Below the pieces are notes generated by a model that saw only the letters and a program-made list of their open reading frames with translations, was not told where the DNA came from and did not search any database. From Gymnopus androsaceus JB14 (taxonomy: Eukaryota > Basidiomycota > Agaricomycetes > Agaricales > Omphalotaceae), in the NCBI GenBank assembly GCA_009733575.1, contig ML769430.1:232637-296636 (forward strand): a stretch of 64,000 nt of DNA, in the 5' to 3' direction. Made by a program: the position numbers and the translations under genes. This document shows, one piece after another, positions 1 to 11,764 of the stretch (the stretch's first letter is position 1; each line of letters starts with the position of its first letter).

Positions 1-92
1 GCGTCAATCAACAACCTCAAAGCTCACGGAGAAATCACCAAGCAAGCTACTCTACTCTATCATGGTTCCTCGTACCATCTTCGTCGCTCGCT

Positions 93-1893
93 GTGCTATT
101 ACCGGCAACTATCGTCTCTTCAAACTCATCTCCCATCGGGTCTATCATGCTCGACGACTCTCGCGACAGACCGCGTAGCATGCGTCTGGTTCTCGAAAGC
201 ATTGATTTGGTAGACAAGGCGGTCTCGCAGACAGTAACCGCGGGCAAAGTGCGCACAGTCGTTGTACTGGGTCCATTCTCTGGGACTGTCAGAATCCAGG
301 ATCTGGATGTGTACCCATTGAAGTTCCACCCCGAGTGGGAGAAGTTACAAGCTTCGATCTTGGCTAGAGCTAGGAAATGGGTGGGCTTGATTGGTGTACA
401 TCACAAGGAGTTTGATGGCGTTGCAGCCATTAAGAATAAGGATCTTCGCCTGGTCAGGCAGACGGTAAGCATCATTTTGTTGGCTGTGTGCTCAGCGTCT
501 GCTCATCATGGCTCCAAATAGGTTAGAGGACGTATCATGGTCGATAGAGGTTGGATTCTATTTCCTATCTCAGTTCGCATACTAATATTCAATCTCTCTT
601 TACAGCTACTTTCCGGCGCTTCAACCCCAACTACTATTATCCAACATCACAAGAAGAGAATGCTGGTAATGATGGTGCAGTAGCCCCCGTTATTCCCAAC
701 GGCAGGTTCAATGCTGGTAATGATGATGTAGTGGTGGCTAACGAGTTTTCCAACGGTTGGTGCTTACATTGCCCATGTTATTGAACCCTTGCTTAGCTAA
801 ATGAATCATAGGAAATCTTGTCTATTCCCGCCAAGGGATGAAAGATGGCTTTGAAAGCAGCCAACTCACGGAAGAAGAGCTGCTTTTGACCCCAACAACT
901 GTCTACGGATTCAGTCTTTCGGATAAACTTTGGTGTATGTCTTTTTGTTCGGCTTGCACTATGAATCTAACGCTGGCTTCACAAAGTGGAATTCGATGTT
1001 GAGAGGATTAAAGAAGTCGACTGGAACAAGGATGCGTTCGAAAACCTTGTTCTTCCTGAGGACAAGAAACAGCTTCTCCAGTGCCTTGTAGAGGCTCATC
1101 ATTCCAAGATTGGGTTTGACGACTTTATCAAAGGAAAGGGGCAAGGTCTTGTTATCAATCTCTTCGGTCCTCCTGGCGTCGGTTAGTTGTTTTTTTTTTG
1201 CTATGGACGAGTGGGATTTGACCCATAATTGGATACAGGGAAGACATTTTCAGCTGAGGCTACAAGCGAGCATGTCAGGCAGCCACTGTATCTCATTGGA
1301 GCCGGAGATCTTGGGACCACTGCAGCCAACGTCGATCTTGCGCTTGAGCGGATCTTCGAGGTCGCAACTGCTTGGAAATCCATAATACTCATAGACGAAT
1401 CTGATATATTCCTCGAGCAACGTTCCATGCATGACCTTGAGCGCAATGCTATGGTTGCTGTATTGTGAGTTTTCAACACTTGGTTCTCGAAAAAACTCGC
1501 TCATTTTTGATGTTTAGCCTGCGACATGTGGAATACTACCGTGGTATACTTTTCCTGACCACCAACCGAGTCAAAGCATTCGATGAAGCCTTCCTTTCCC
1601 GAATTCATGTTGCACTACATTTCCACGAGCTTACATTTGAATCAAAGGTTCAAGTATGGTCGGTATTCATTTCGAAAGCTAGGGCTACTACTTCGGTCAC
1701 TGAAGAGCAGCTCCGTATTCTGGCAATGAGAAACGTCAATGGAAGGCAGATCAAAAATGCTGTTCGTACAGCACAGTCTCTTGCCATTGGGAAAGGAGAG
1801 CAGCTGTCGTTCAAGCATTTCATGTCTACCTTGGATGCTATGGACGACTTTACGAAGAAATTCGAGTCTATCCGCGCAGGAAATGAGGAATGA
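93..1893 (+). CDS. AAA-family ATPase, fungal BCS1-like type (5' end uncertain)
   Basis: AAA ATPase, probably a remodelling or chaperone enzyme of the large fungal BCS1-related group; its substrate cannot be read from sequence. Six GT-AG introns splice cleanly: 464-521, 550-605, 756-811, 935-986, 1182-1238 and 1465-1517. Walker A (FGPPGVGKT) is split by the fifth intron after Gly. Walker B is ILIDESDIFLEQR at about 1387-1424, followed by sensor-1 FLTTNR and arginine-finger-like DEAFLSRIH at about 1555-1610. An N-terminal region of about 130 residues precedes the ATPase domain. The listed start is only where this frame opens near the window edge; it is not an ATG. The first in-frame ATG (MLDDSRD) is near 147, and a further upstream exon may lie outside the window. 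The frame is open through every junction and ends at TGA 1891-1893. The ATPase call is firm; the N-terminus is not. Confidence 0.88.
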
Positions 1894-2049
1894 GTAATGT
1901 ACTTTCATTGTAAAACCAATTTGTAACTATGTATAACATTGGATGCTTTTGTGTGCTGCGTAAAGTACAGGAATGATGGCTGACTAGTTGGTCATAAGGT
2001 TTCGCCGATATCTGTCTATTTCTTTTCTCTTTTCTTTTGGAGACATGGA

Positions 2050-3442
2050 TTACACCGTCGCTGTCTCTTTTATGGGTAAGCTCCCTTGGAACCGTACATC
2101 GATGGTATCGATTTGGATCCGAGTAGTTAATATATCTGGAAGTTCCCTAGTTCGTAGCACTCGAACCTCTGATGGAACAGTGATATCATCATCTCCAGCA
2201 CAAAAGGACTTTTGCATTGCATTGAGCATAATGACCAGTGCAGGATAAATCGCCTGTTAAATACAGATAAGCTTAAACTGTTAACTTGATGAATGAGACG
2301 CACGGTAATTTGAGGGATGACGAGATCAATGGCTGTATTAACTTCTCCGGGGAAAGGTCGAAGTATGGAGACAATTATCACAATCTAACGGGGAATGAAG
2401 GTGTTTTTAGAAACACGAACAACGGCAAAGAAGGCATTGTACCCATATTGATGAATAAACCAATCCAGATTCAAACATGAAAAGAATTAATTGCTTGATG
2501 TTTGCAATATGTCTGGAGTGATCGAATTGGTTTCTTGTGGCCCTGTGAACGTCCCTAGGGGAGCGTCAGACAAGATACCGTACCGTAGCCATTGAGGGCA
2601 CGTACCAAAAGGTTATGCCAATAAACCCCGTGGCGACTATGTTGGTGAGGAATAGAACCAGCGGGAGAACAATCCTCTTCTTGCCCAGTTGCTGTACCGC
2701 AGAACCGATGCTGGACAGAGCGAATGCATTATTTTGGGTGCTCTGGTTTGACAACGCAGCCACGGTAAAAACCCCGTCTACGAGCAACGCAACTGAATAA
2801 GTGGGTAAGTCGGTAATTGGAACTATGAGATTATCGGACTAGGTTTTCATCTTACTAACCGAACGATGCGAGAAGGCATACCCCAAGGATGTAACGAGAA
2901 TATTTTAAACTTGATCTCCTCTGGGGTAATGACCATGCTCGCCATACCACAACTACATCACTGAGAAAATACTGCCATCTCCTTTGAGCAATATGGATCC
3001 CGCAAAAATACTGAATTCTTACGTTTATTCTCGCAAGAACGGCCTCCGCTATTTGAGCTTGTAGATTGATTCGTCCGTTCACAAGCTTGAAATATCCCCT
3101 TGATATCATCCAAGAAGCATATACTCACTTCCGCCATGAGACAAGTGTGGACGATAAACATGACGAGAATGACAAGTAGAAGAAGTCTTCGGGATTGGGA
3201 TCCAAGCGGATGCCTACGTGCAAGGTGTCATCAGACAATTGATTAGAGGTTAGAGATACGAACATACAAAAGGAAATAGATTGAAAGTGCCGTGACACAG
3301 GTGTAAGATTCCTGTAAGATTTGATAAGAAAAGACAGGAAGCACCGGGAGCAACACTCGCCATAAATAAGAAAAACTACCAAGATGGATATCCCTTCGTT
3401 TATGATTATTTCCCTGTCCATTGTGCTTCCTCTGGAGGCCAA
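2050..3442 (-). CDS. Multi-TM membrane protein of a basidiomycete-expanded family
   Basis: Integral membrane protein of unknown function, read on the minus strand across several short exons. Recognisable blocks in order: hydrophobic YLSFLVMFIVHTCLMAE ending at a GTGAGT donor near 3128; LVNGRINLQAQIAEAVLARIN (about 3030-3090); DVVVVWRAWSLPQRR with following hydrophobic residues (about 2870-2960); LVLFLTNIVATGFIGITFW (about 2600-2670); ESGLVYSSIWV (about 2440-2480); and AIYPALVIMLNAMQKSF with a polar tail ending TATV then TAA (2050-2230). The VWRAW signature and the TNI(I/V)AT helix recur in a poorly characterised membrane family abundant in Agaricomycetes. The first exon (from ATG 3442) and the junction near 2290-2400 are unresolved. 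Receptor-like topology is likely, but no ligand can be inferred. Confidence 0.7.
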
Positions 3443-4307
3443 AGAGTATGTAGCAGCGGCGCTAGATTGAGGAAGAAGTGATGATTATCCTTAGTATGTC
3501 GCGCTGGTCTTTATATCCATGCCTATGCATATGTATCCTATGCATATGTATCCTATGCATATGTATCCTATGCTACTGAATGACAGCATCCTGGGCGTGA
3601 GTAAGGCGCGAGTGCGCTGTCAAAATAGATAGGAAGAACGCACTAGGAACTGAATGCATCCAGAAATAAAGAATACAGTCAGAATCTGTCAGAATACAGT
3701 CGACCAAGATATTTATATTGGAAGCTTGAAGGAAGCTTACGGTGTTGAGTCCGATGCCGGATAAAATAACATCATTTTCGCGAGAAATTGGTGTCTACTG
3801 TATCTTTCAGGCCATGAAAGTCGAAAGGGAAGGTCATCCGTGTACTCTGTATCACGTCTTCGACCAACAAACCTCGCCCTCCATACAAATTCAGCAAGAA
3901 AGGTCGCATCCAAACTTTCCAAAGTACAGCTTGCAATTGGCGGCGAAACAACGTTAGCGACCACCGGCCAGACGGGAAGAAGATAAAACCGAATGACTTC
4001 ACTGCTCTTCACTGCCTATGCAACGCTGAACGTCGAATTCAATGCAATCGCCGAACCTGCATATGTCAGTAAATAAGCTAAATCCCTGTTAAACCTTGCA
4101 GATACCGGTCGAGACCAGCCCCTTAGACAGCCGATCGACGCCGACATCGAGGGAAATTGTGATAATGCTACATTGGTCTTGAGGTGCTAGTACCGAGAAA
4201 CAAAATTTAGAGAGCCGTATGCTAAAGTCATAATCATTATGCTCCATCGTGTGTTCATCCAAACCTATCATACACGAATCCTTTCCTCAGGTCTTCCCAG
4301 CAGACTT
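3443..4307. other. Intergenic: promoter of the multi-TM gene, no gene seen
   Basis: No convincing coding exon on either strand. It contains the 15-bp tandem repeat listed separately and a short duplicated AGAATACAGTC motif near 3670-3702. The right half is the 3' flank of the P450 gene. Confidence 0.5.
3522..3573. repeat. 15-bp tandem repeat, about 3.5 copies
   Basis: Unit CCTATGCATATGTAT at 3522-3536, 3537-3551 and 3552-3566, then a partial copy (CCTATGC) to 3573. Copies are identical. Each unit contains the ATGCAT and CATATG palindromes. It lies 80-130 bp upstream of the start of the minus-strand multi-TM gene, so it could be a promoter minisatellite; regulatory action is conjecture. Confidence 0.95.
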
Positions 4308-6417
4308 TTACAGGCCATATGTCTCAAACGCCTCCTTCAGCACCTCCCATCCCTTTGCCTCCCCATCTTCCGGTGTCACCGACACCCGCGGAGTGAAGAC
4401 AATATTGAAGGGCATTGGGTGAGCGTTAGCCGATTCGGTGAACGCATACGTGTCAATAGGATTCTTCGCGTCAGGCGCGAGGTTGAATGCCCATAGTACG
4501 AGTGCCAGGTTAATGAAGGTTGAGGCGGTGGCCATATGTTGACCAGGACAAACCCTTGAAAAGAGAAATTAGTCAGGATTCAACGCACAAGGATTGAAGG
4601 AGGAATAAGAGTTTGGTGAACGATGGCGCACAGAACAAAATGTGAAAGAGAAAAACGAATCTTACCTTCTCCCAAAACCAAACGGATAACTCTTCAAATC
4701 ATCCCTCAGTTCCACCCTACCGTCTGCATCTGTTACAATCCATCGCTGAGCGTCGAATCTTTCTGGATCGGGGAAAAGTTCAGGATCCCGGCCCACAGAC
4801 CAGACATTGCCGATGACAGTCGATCCTTTCGGAATCAAATAGTTTTGCTGTTCGTGTCTTGTTATAGAGGGACGATGGGCAGAAGGAGAAAGTCACGTAC
4901 CCAGATAACATCCTTCGTGGCTCGGTGTGGGAACCCGCCAGATGTCACCGGTCTCCATCGGAATGATTCATGTACGAAAGCCATAGTCTGTGGTAAGGAG
5001 TCTTGGTCGGAGAATGTCGGTGCTGAGAGGATTCGCTACATTAAAAGGGACAACAATTAAAGGATACCAACTCACGTCTTCCTCGACCAATGACGCTGTC
5101 AAGCTCATCCTGGATAAGCTTTTGTGCTTCGGGGTAGCAGGTAGCGGCCATCAGAGCAACACTGAAAAGGAGGTGTTTAGCTGCACGTTAAGGGGCACGT
5201 CGTACAAGCAAGTACACACCTGATTGCACTGGCGGAGGTGTCCGAGCCTGCACCGAACATACTTCCGGCGAGATACGCCGTTTCATTGTCAGAGAGTCCC
5301 AGTGAAGGCTGCTGTTCAATAAGGTATTTTCCAAAAGAAGAGGGAACCTCTTCTCCACGAGCCTATACAATATGAGCTCAATATCGAACCTTCATAGAAT
5401 AGGACACAGGAGCACACACCATCTTCTCTCTAACTTCTTGAAGCTGGCCTTTGAATAGTCCAAGCTCCTCCCTGTGCCCAATCTTGAGTTCGTTCAGGTA
5501 GCCAGGAATATACTTCAAGAACGGAAAAATGTCGACTTTCCAGGCACCCGGACGCATAGCATACCCAAGACGGGTTAGACAGCGGTTCACGGCCTGAACT
5601 TCGGGATCTTCGTAACTGAGAGGAACTTTGCCATAAGCCAGAGCCATGACGACAGCGGCGGCGTATCGTCGAGCATGGTCTTGATGTCTAGTAGAAGTGA
5701 AAGATTTGGTAGTGCTAGATTTGGCGTTGTGCTCGTCGATGATATCGAACATGTGCTGACGGGCAGTCTGTGTTAGGACAGGATGGTATGAGGCGATGGA
5801 TTTGGGCTGCAGGTGCGACTGTAATGCTTTTCGAAGCTTCTTGAACCTCTCGCCGCTTCTTGTCAGCAAAACCCTCATACCACCACTCAGAGTCTCGCCT
5901 GCGGCAATAGAGGTAGGTCGGTCAGATAGGTCAGCACCGTGCTTTTCCATGATTTCCACTGCTGCTTGATGCCGACCGATAATGATCGTCCGGTTCCCTC
6001 CGAGACCTGTAACAAATGGTCAGAAGGAACACAGAAGAGAAGGAGAAGACGCACCTGGAATACCTTGCCTTAGGGAAAACACCGGCCCGTATTCCTGTGT
6101 CCATTGCTCGAATCGCCGATAGCAGCTAGGTTATTGTTGAATCGAGTTAGAGCGTCAAGGTGGCGTACAAGAAGAGTGAATAGGGATAGCGTCATTCGTC
6201 AACCGGCAATCGAGAGACATAACATAGACAATACTCACAATGCAGCTTCGAAACTGTTTCCCCAAATGCTATCAGCGGGAGGACCAGGAGGCAAGGGAGG
6301 TTGGTGCTGGCTTTAACACGCTTGCTGATGATGTAGAGGATTGCGCAAGTCCCGACAAGGGCAAGTACCGTCGTTCGGGAAAGCGAGGCGAGAAATTCGA
6401 GAATCATACTTGATGTC
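4308..6417 (-). CDS. Cytochrome P450 monooxygenase (N-terminal frame break)
   Basis: Membrane-anchored haem-thiolate oxygenase. The N-terminal anchor starts at ATG 6417 (MILEFLASLSR then a hydrophobic helix). The proline hinge LPPGPPADS lies near 6260-6300. Then come RRFEQWTQEYGPVFSLRQG, NRTIIIGRHQAAVEIMEKHG and the long exon to 5378. The I-helix oxygen-binding motif is FGAGSDTSAS (about 5225-5260). The ESFRWRP stretch (about 4945-4965) carries the K-helix ExxR. The PERF region DPELFPDPERF follows, and the haem loop FGFGRRVCPGQHM is completed across an intron (about 4560-4665). The C-terminus ends at 4308. Oddity: anchor and hinge are in different frames near 6290-6310, with no plausible intron between, implying one missing or extra base. 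Everything downstream is well preserved. Typical size about 500 residues. The substrate is unknown; its neighbours are GSTs and methyltransferases. Confidence 0.88.
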
Positions 6418-8727
6418 AAAGGGTTCGTGTTAGTGCTTTTAACCATCCCGAAATGAAAGACGTACTTTTTGAAGATGTCGTCAGACGTCAGGGATACTTC
6501 TCGTGCTTCGTGCAGACGTGGTGACGGATCTTCGATATGAACAAGGTCAGATAAGAAAGATCTTGTATAGAGAAAGTTCACTTCAGACGTACGTGTGGTG
6601 TTCCCTTCCGTTCAATATACAAGTAGTTAGCTAAATTCGAATTTATCCTAGTGCCCTTCTTTGTGGTGGTGAGATATTGAAGAATGGGTTCCTATTTCTT
6701 GTGTACATGTTTTTATAGCATAAACAAGATCCGTGGACATTCGATGCATCCGTGTGGATAGATCGCATCCGTGAAAAGTGTCTGTGACTCAGTGCGGGGA
6801 AACAGTCACGTGTTGCGGGGCGTGCCCGTCGGGCGCGAATCGAAAACTGGGTAAAGGGGACTGGGGTAAAGATACATCCCGCAGTAGCTGCGTGATTTCA
6901 AGCAAGTCACAGCGTCGAAACTCACACCAAGTCGCACGAACCTTCGCGCGATGGCGGCGCCCACGCAGGATCATGGAGGAACAGTTTCATACGTCAATAA
7001 CTGGTCGGAGTACAAAAAGTGTATACCCTAGCCTGTCCAAGAGTTCAGACTATATAGATTGGAACCAAAGATCCAAAGACTTCCATAGCCAAATCGCGGC
7101 AGAATGAACCTAAACCAAAGTTTTCAGCTTCATTCATGTACCGTCTTGGAACCAGAACCTACCTTGTTCCAGTAGGTTAATGCAGCAAGACGACGCCCCA
7201 CTCAAAAAGCTAATAATTGGAAGCATCAATACAGGATCCGCTGCCAGGTGAGCAGATTGCGCTTTGAACACGGCGGCAGAACCACTGGTGACTGGCGGAT
7301 ATCGACATGCATCGTCAGCGCAGAGGACGCAGATAAACAGTGGCGCGAACGACGAGCTCAGCAGCACTCAGATGACTCATAACATTCCGCTCAGCCATTC
7401 AGAGACGTTCAGCCTGAGCTAGCGCCTAACATTAGCACGCCGTTAGGTTCCCAGATCCGCGGAAAAGGTCCCTTCTGCATTGCTTAATGAGATACGTTGA
7501 GATTGGGAATAGTCGAAGATGTCTGTCGAATTGCAGTCTAAAAGCTAGTTAGACATTTCATCCTAACACTATCTAGAAGCAATTGTGGTCGTTAATGTTC
7601 AACGAGTTTCAGATCAGCAAACTGCTTACAGCGAAATACTTCCTTTCGTTCCGCCTCAGCCGCCCTTCGTTCAACACCATAGGTCGGAACATCGGATTTG
7701 ACCTGATAAAAAGAGTGCTTGGTGAGCAGTAGACCATTGCCAGATGTGCATAACTCCGAGGACCAATAGATGAGTAGCAAAGGCACGAAAGAAGGCCTGC
7801 GGAGCAACGTCTGGGAAGAAGATCGGCGATGTTCACGTTTATCGTGTGTTCATCTGCTTGAAACCTAAGTTAAAGAAGCAATAGACAGTCTGTATATTAA
7901 GCAAATCTATCGATTGTTAGGAAAGAAAAACCTAGAAAATCAAAATCAGAAATGAACGAAGAAAGTGCAGAAAATTCACCAGTGAGACTTTTAGAGAAGC
8001 AGATAGATACGTAAGAATTACATTGTCTTGTTCGTCTTCCCTGTTGTCCAATATCACAACGAGCCTTAGAAACATCTTCCCGCTTGACTGGTATCCTCAA
8101 GCATCCTCATCGTTGAAGTTCTTCAGTCCTGTTGGGTCCAGGTCTAGCAAGAACTTCAAAAAAAACTAGTTTTTCTGTTCGGTCGATACGCTAGGAGTCT
8201 ATTCTTGCAGCTGGTGCTGGCTGCAATTCGCAGCATGGAAGAAGAGGACAAGAAAAGGACCCACAGTGACAGCGTGACGTCACAAACACGATCTAGTTTT
8301 CACACGTGAGCATGTGAATGGCCTCACGACGCGTCGCGTACGTATTTGAACCTTGATGCCAAATTCTCGGAAAATTCCGTCTATGATTGCATGCAAGCAC
8401 TGCTTACTTTTTGAAACTAGTCCTCGAAATAAAAACTTGTCCAGCTTGGGATAGCTTCGAATTTCGAAATCAGATTAGGTTCAGATTTAGCTGCAAGTCT
8501 ATCCCAGCGCCACACTAAGACAACGATGATAAGATCTGATGTCGTCGCTTGGATGCAGATCCAGAGGATATGTCCGCGGGGAATTTAGTCTCCTGTAAGT
8601 AGCATATGTATGGTGTGTAGTTTCACTGACATCCGAAGCTCATGCTAAAAGAAAGAGCGAAATCCAGGCTCGGGAACAATCGTAGATACAAATTTCAAGC
8701 TCTACAACTGTCCATAGTACTAGTCGA
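6418..8727. other. Intergenic, 2.3 kb, with at most one weak small gene
   Basis: No recognisable domain. A fairly GC-rich patch lies at about 6780-6970 and pyrimidine/purine runs at 8150-8170. The only hint of coding is a minus-strand stretch at about 7625-7695 (VKSDVPTYGVERRAAEAERK), preceded by an acceptor-like TATCAG and followed by a GTAAGC donor-like site. It could be an internal exon of a small unidentified protein, but start and stop exons cannot be placed with confidence. Confidence 0.3.
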
Positions 8728-9593
8728 TTACAGACTCGGAACAGCACTATATTTATCCAAAGCCGCCATAAGCCGCTCCCACCTTCCTTCCATGCCAGCT
8801 CATAAAATTCTTCCACTCCACCCCCTCCGTTCCATACAAAGGCTTAAGCATTCACAATCATACTCGCAACGATGAAATCCGCAAAAGAAATCGTATCACC
8901 CATAATCCAATCATCGTTCTCTTTCATCAGCCCATGGACATATCCAAAGGCATCTTTCACCTTGTCCCATTCTGCATCTCTGGCTTCGGCAGGAACACGT
9001 AAAACCTCTAGAGTCGGAACACCCATATCCGCACAGCGGGTTCGCTCATAGTACTCAGCACTGCGTGGTTGAGTAAGATCACGCGTGGCCACGGTGAGTT
9101 GGCAACGGCGCCAATTCGAATAGAAACGTTCGGAAAGCGCCTTGGAGGGCGTGTGTGCCCTGCGGAATGAGTCTGGGAGTAGAAGGGTAGGTTTTGTCGA
9201 GATATTCTGCGATGAGAACAGAGTCTGCGATGGCAGTTCCGGTGGAATCGTCATAGATGGCTGGGATGGTGTACAGTGGGCAGCTTGGGTCGCGTTTCTT
9301 TGTTGTAGTCGGAAGAGCTCCGATCTTCTTCATCGTCTCCTATGGATTGAATTATTAATAAATATTCATAATAAAGAAAGAGTTCGAGCTGGGACAAACC
9401 TCGATATCAGGATATTCAAGCCACACAGTTTTGTATGCGATGCCTTTGTAGTTTAGAGCATACCTACATTCAAGAAAGATATCAACTCCGAGTCCAGTTC
9501 GGAGCATGTCAATTGTACATGCCTGATTTTCCAAACATTTGGATTCCATGGTATACCCTTGATTCTTCCAGCAAAATCGTAAAAAGTGATCAT
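8728..9593 (-). pseudogene. Glutathione S-transferase pseudogene (tandem paralogue)
   Basis: Close paralogue of the intact GST at 9930-10745, same strand, starting at ATG 9593 (MITFYDFAGRIKG). The N-terminal thioredoxin-like half is readable: RYALNYKGIAYKTVWLEYP, then after an intron TMKKIGALPTTTKK and TIPAIYDDSTGTAIADS. After QGAF the alignment with the intact copy loses a net 11 bp, shifting the frame to an early stop (HRGHA*). The C-terminal half resumes in another frame (PRSAEYYERTR, SFADFIVASMIVNA*) and shifts again twice before KYSAVPSL near 8730. At least three frame breaks mean no functional enzyme. The first donor reads AATCAG|GC instead of GT. A second intron (9340-9399) is absent from the intact copy. 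Confidence 0.85.
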
Positions 9594-9929
9594 CTTGGAA
9601 ACTTTACTCGATTTTGAGGTATAAAGCTTTGCTTATATATACTCGCTAGCTTTCGGGACGGCACGGATGCAACTCGGAAGGCGATTATTATCAATGGATA
9701 TATCGAAAATATATCGATACAAGCCTCCTGTCTGAGATATTTAATCACCCATGGTCACTAGTACTGGTCGGGGAGCTCTCCGTCTTCAGTTGCACAGTCA
9801 ACAAATAGATTGATTCAAAAGCCACTTGGAATATGCACGTACTACGTATAAAAGAACTCGGGGCTAGTCTGAGTAAGGAAGGAAGCGACGCCAACTAACT
9901 TCAAGCAAGAATTCTCTCCACTGATGAGC

Positions 9930-10745
9930 TCAAAGAGTCGGAACAGCGCTAGCGCTATACTTCTCCAAAGCCACCATCAACCGCTGCCACCTCCCCCCAT
10001 GCCAGCTCATAATCCTCTTCCACTCCTCGCTTTCCTTTCCATACAAAGACTTCACCGTACCAATCAAGCCTCCCATCACAAAATCCGCAAATGAAGGCGC
10101 ATCCCCCATAACCCAAGTATCGCCATCCTTCATCAACGCATTCAAAGTCCCAAGCGCATCTTTCACCTTATCCCACGCTGCATCCTTTGCTTCTGGAGGA
10201 ACACGAAAAGCCTCCAAGGTGGGCACGCCAAAGTCTGCCGACCGAGCTTTCTCGAAATATTCAGCGCTGCGAGGGTTAAGCAACATCAATGGCACATCGG
10301 GCAAGGTGAGAGTGAGAAGTGGCATCATCTTAGAGAAGAAAAAGTCCCCGAAAGCACCTTGGAGGGCGTGTGTGCCCTGCGGAATGAGTCTGGGGGTAGA
10401 AGGGTAGGTTTTGTCGAGATATTCTGCGATAAGAATAGAGTCTGCGATGGCAGTTCCGGTGGAATCATCGTAAATGGCTGGGATGGTATACAACGGGGAG
10501 CCGTCAGCTTTTTTCGCGGTCGGAGGAGCATTGATCTTCTTCATAGTCGGTTCGACATCGGGATATTCAATCAAGACAGTTTTGTAAGGCAGGCCTTTGT
10601 AGTTCAGGCTGTACCTAAATTCGAAAAACATAATAAGCTTTGTGTTGAGTTCGGAGAATTGCAATCGCTGTTACCTTGTCTTCCAGACATTTGGATTCCA
10701 TGGCACACCCTTGGCTTTTCCATCGAAATCATAAAGAGTGATCAT
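9930..10745 (-). CDS. Glutathione S-transferase
   Basis: Cytosolic GST that would conjugate glutathione to electrophiles. Exon 1 (10745-10675) encodes MITLYDFDGKAKGVPWNPNVWKT; a GT-AG intron at 10615-10674 completes the Arg codon; exon 2 (10614-9930) encodes the rest, about 250 residues in all. The N-terminal thioredoxin-fold half has PWNPNVWK, then TIPAIYDD and the Asp/Ser glutathione-contact segment TAIADSILIAEYLDKTYP. The C-terminal helical domain has MGDAPSFADFVMGGLIG, matching the conserved GST N-capping region, and SWHGGRWQRL. It lies in tandem with a degraded copy 0.3 kb away; a P450 is the next gene on that side. The layout fits fungal GSTs with an extended aromatic N-terminus (GTT2/Ure2p-like groups), but the class is not certain. 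Confidence 0.9.
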
Positions 10746-11764
10746 CTTCAAGTTCTGGTTGTAAGTTGGTGGATATCATCCAGCTTGCCACGGCAGTACT
10801 TATAGTGCAGCCCATCAGTCTTAGGAGGTGGTACGTAGTGTAGCAGAGCACAAGTCATCAAGGCGCTATGTATGAAGCTTAGAAGAAATTATGTACATCG
10901 GCTCAATATTGGTAAATATGCTATAGACTTGCTACGCACCGCAGCTCTCAAGGGAATTGAGACGGGAGAGGACGGGAGGCATCATGATGATCTTGCTCGG
11001 CAACCGTGGCCCTAACACTAACACTAACACCAGGTCAGCGTCATGACGAGCGCGACGTTCTGACTAGTCAGCACAATAAAAATAAGTGTATTCCTACGAT
11101 GAGACTGGCTTGGGTGCTGTCAAGCTGTTGAGTCTCGACATGATGTGCGTAGTCGTTACCCGTCCATGATTGGACCTAGCGCTATCCTAATTCCTGTCAT
11201 ATGGAAGACTTTTCGATAGTGGGCCTAATCAGGACCTAACTTTTAGTAAAGATGGAAGAGGGACGGAGAAATGGAGAAACGGAGAAACGGAGGAACTTCA
11301 AGCGTGTAGGTCCACCTTAATGTCCAGAAGCTTGAAGCGAACGAGAAAAATTACACGTTCATTGTGCGGATCTTCATAATAGGATCTCATGCTGCACTAG
11401 GAGACTAATTGCAAGGAGCCGCCGATGTTATCGTTGAAATCAACAACTCAGACGTATCGATACAGTGGTCTCATGCAATAGGAACGCGAGGAAAGTTCAT
11501 CTTGGCACGAGCTGATCAGGCCACGCCAGACGTTGAACTTGCGACCTCCGAGTGGAATGGAAAAGCTGGCGGCATAGAATGCACATATCCTCGTTTCCTT
11601 CTCTCGAGTAGTACAACCAGCTGGTTTGACGAACGATGAACGGTGACATCAACCCGGGCCCATTTTCCCTAGTCACGTTAGCTGGATCGTGAATTCGAAG
11701 AACAAGGAGGAATACATATGACTGCATATGACTGCCTCATGTATCGTACTAAGAAAAATGTAAC
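10746..11764. other. Intergenic with two simple repeats, no gene seen
   Basis: No coding support. It holds a TAACAC-type hexamer run at about 11013-11032 and a GGAGAAACG-type purine repeat at 11262-11294. The rest looks unique. Confidence 0.5.

Noticed and set aside
6778..7107. 109-codon plus-strand frame in a GC-rich patch
   Set aside because: Composition-driven, with no domain and no splice support.
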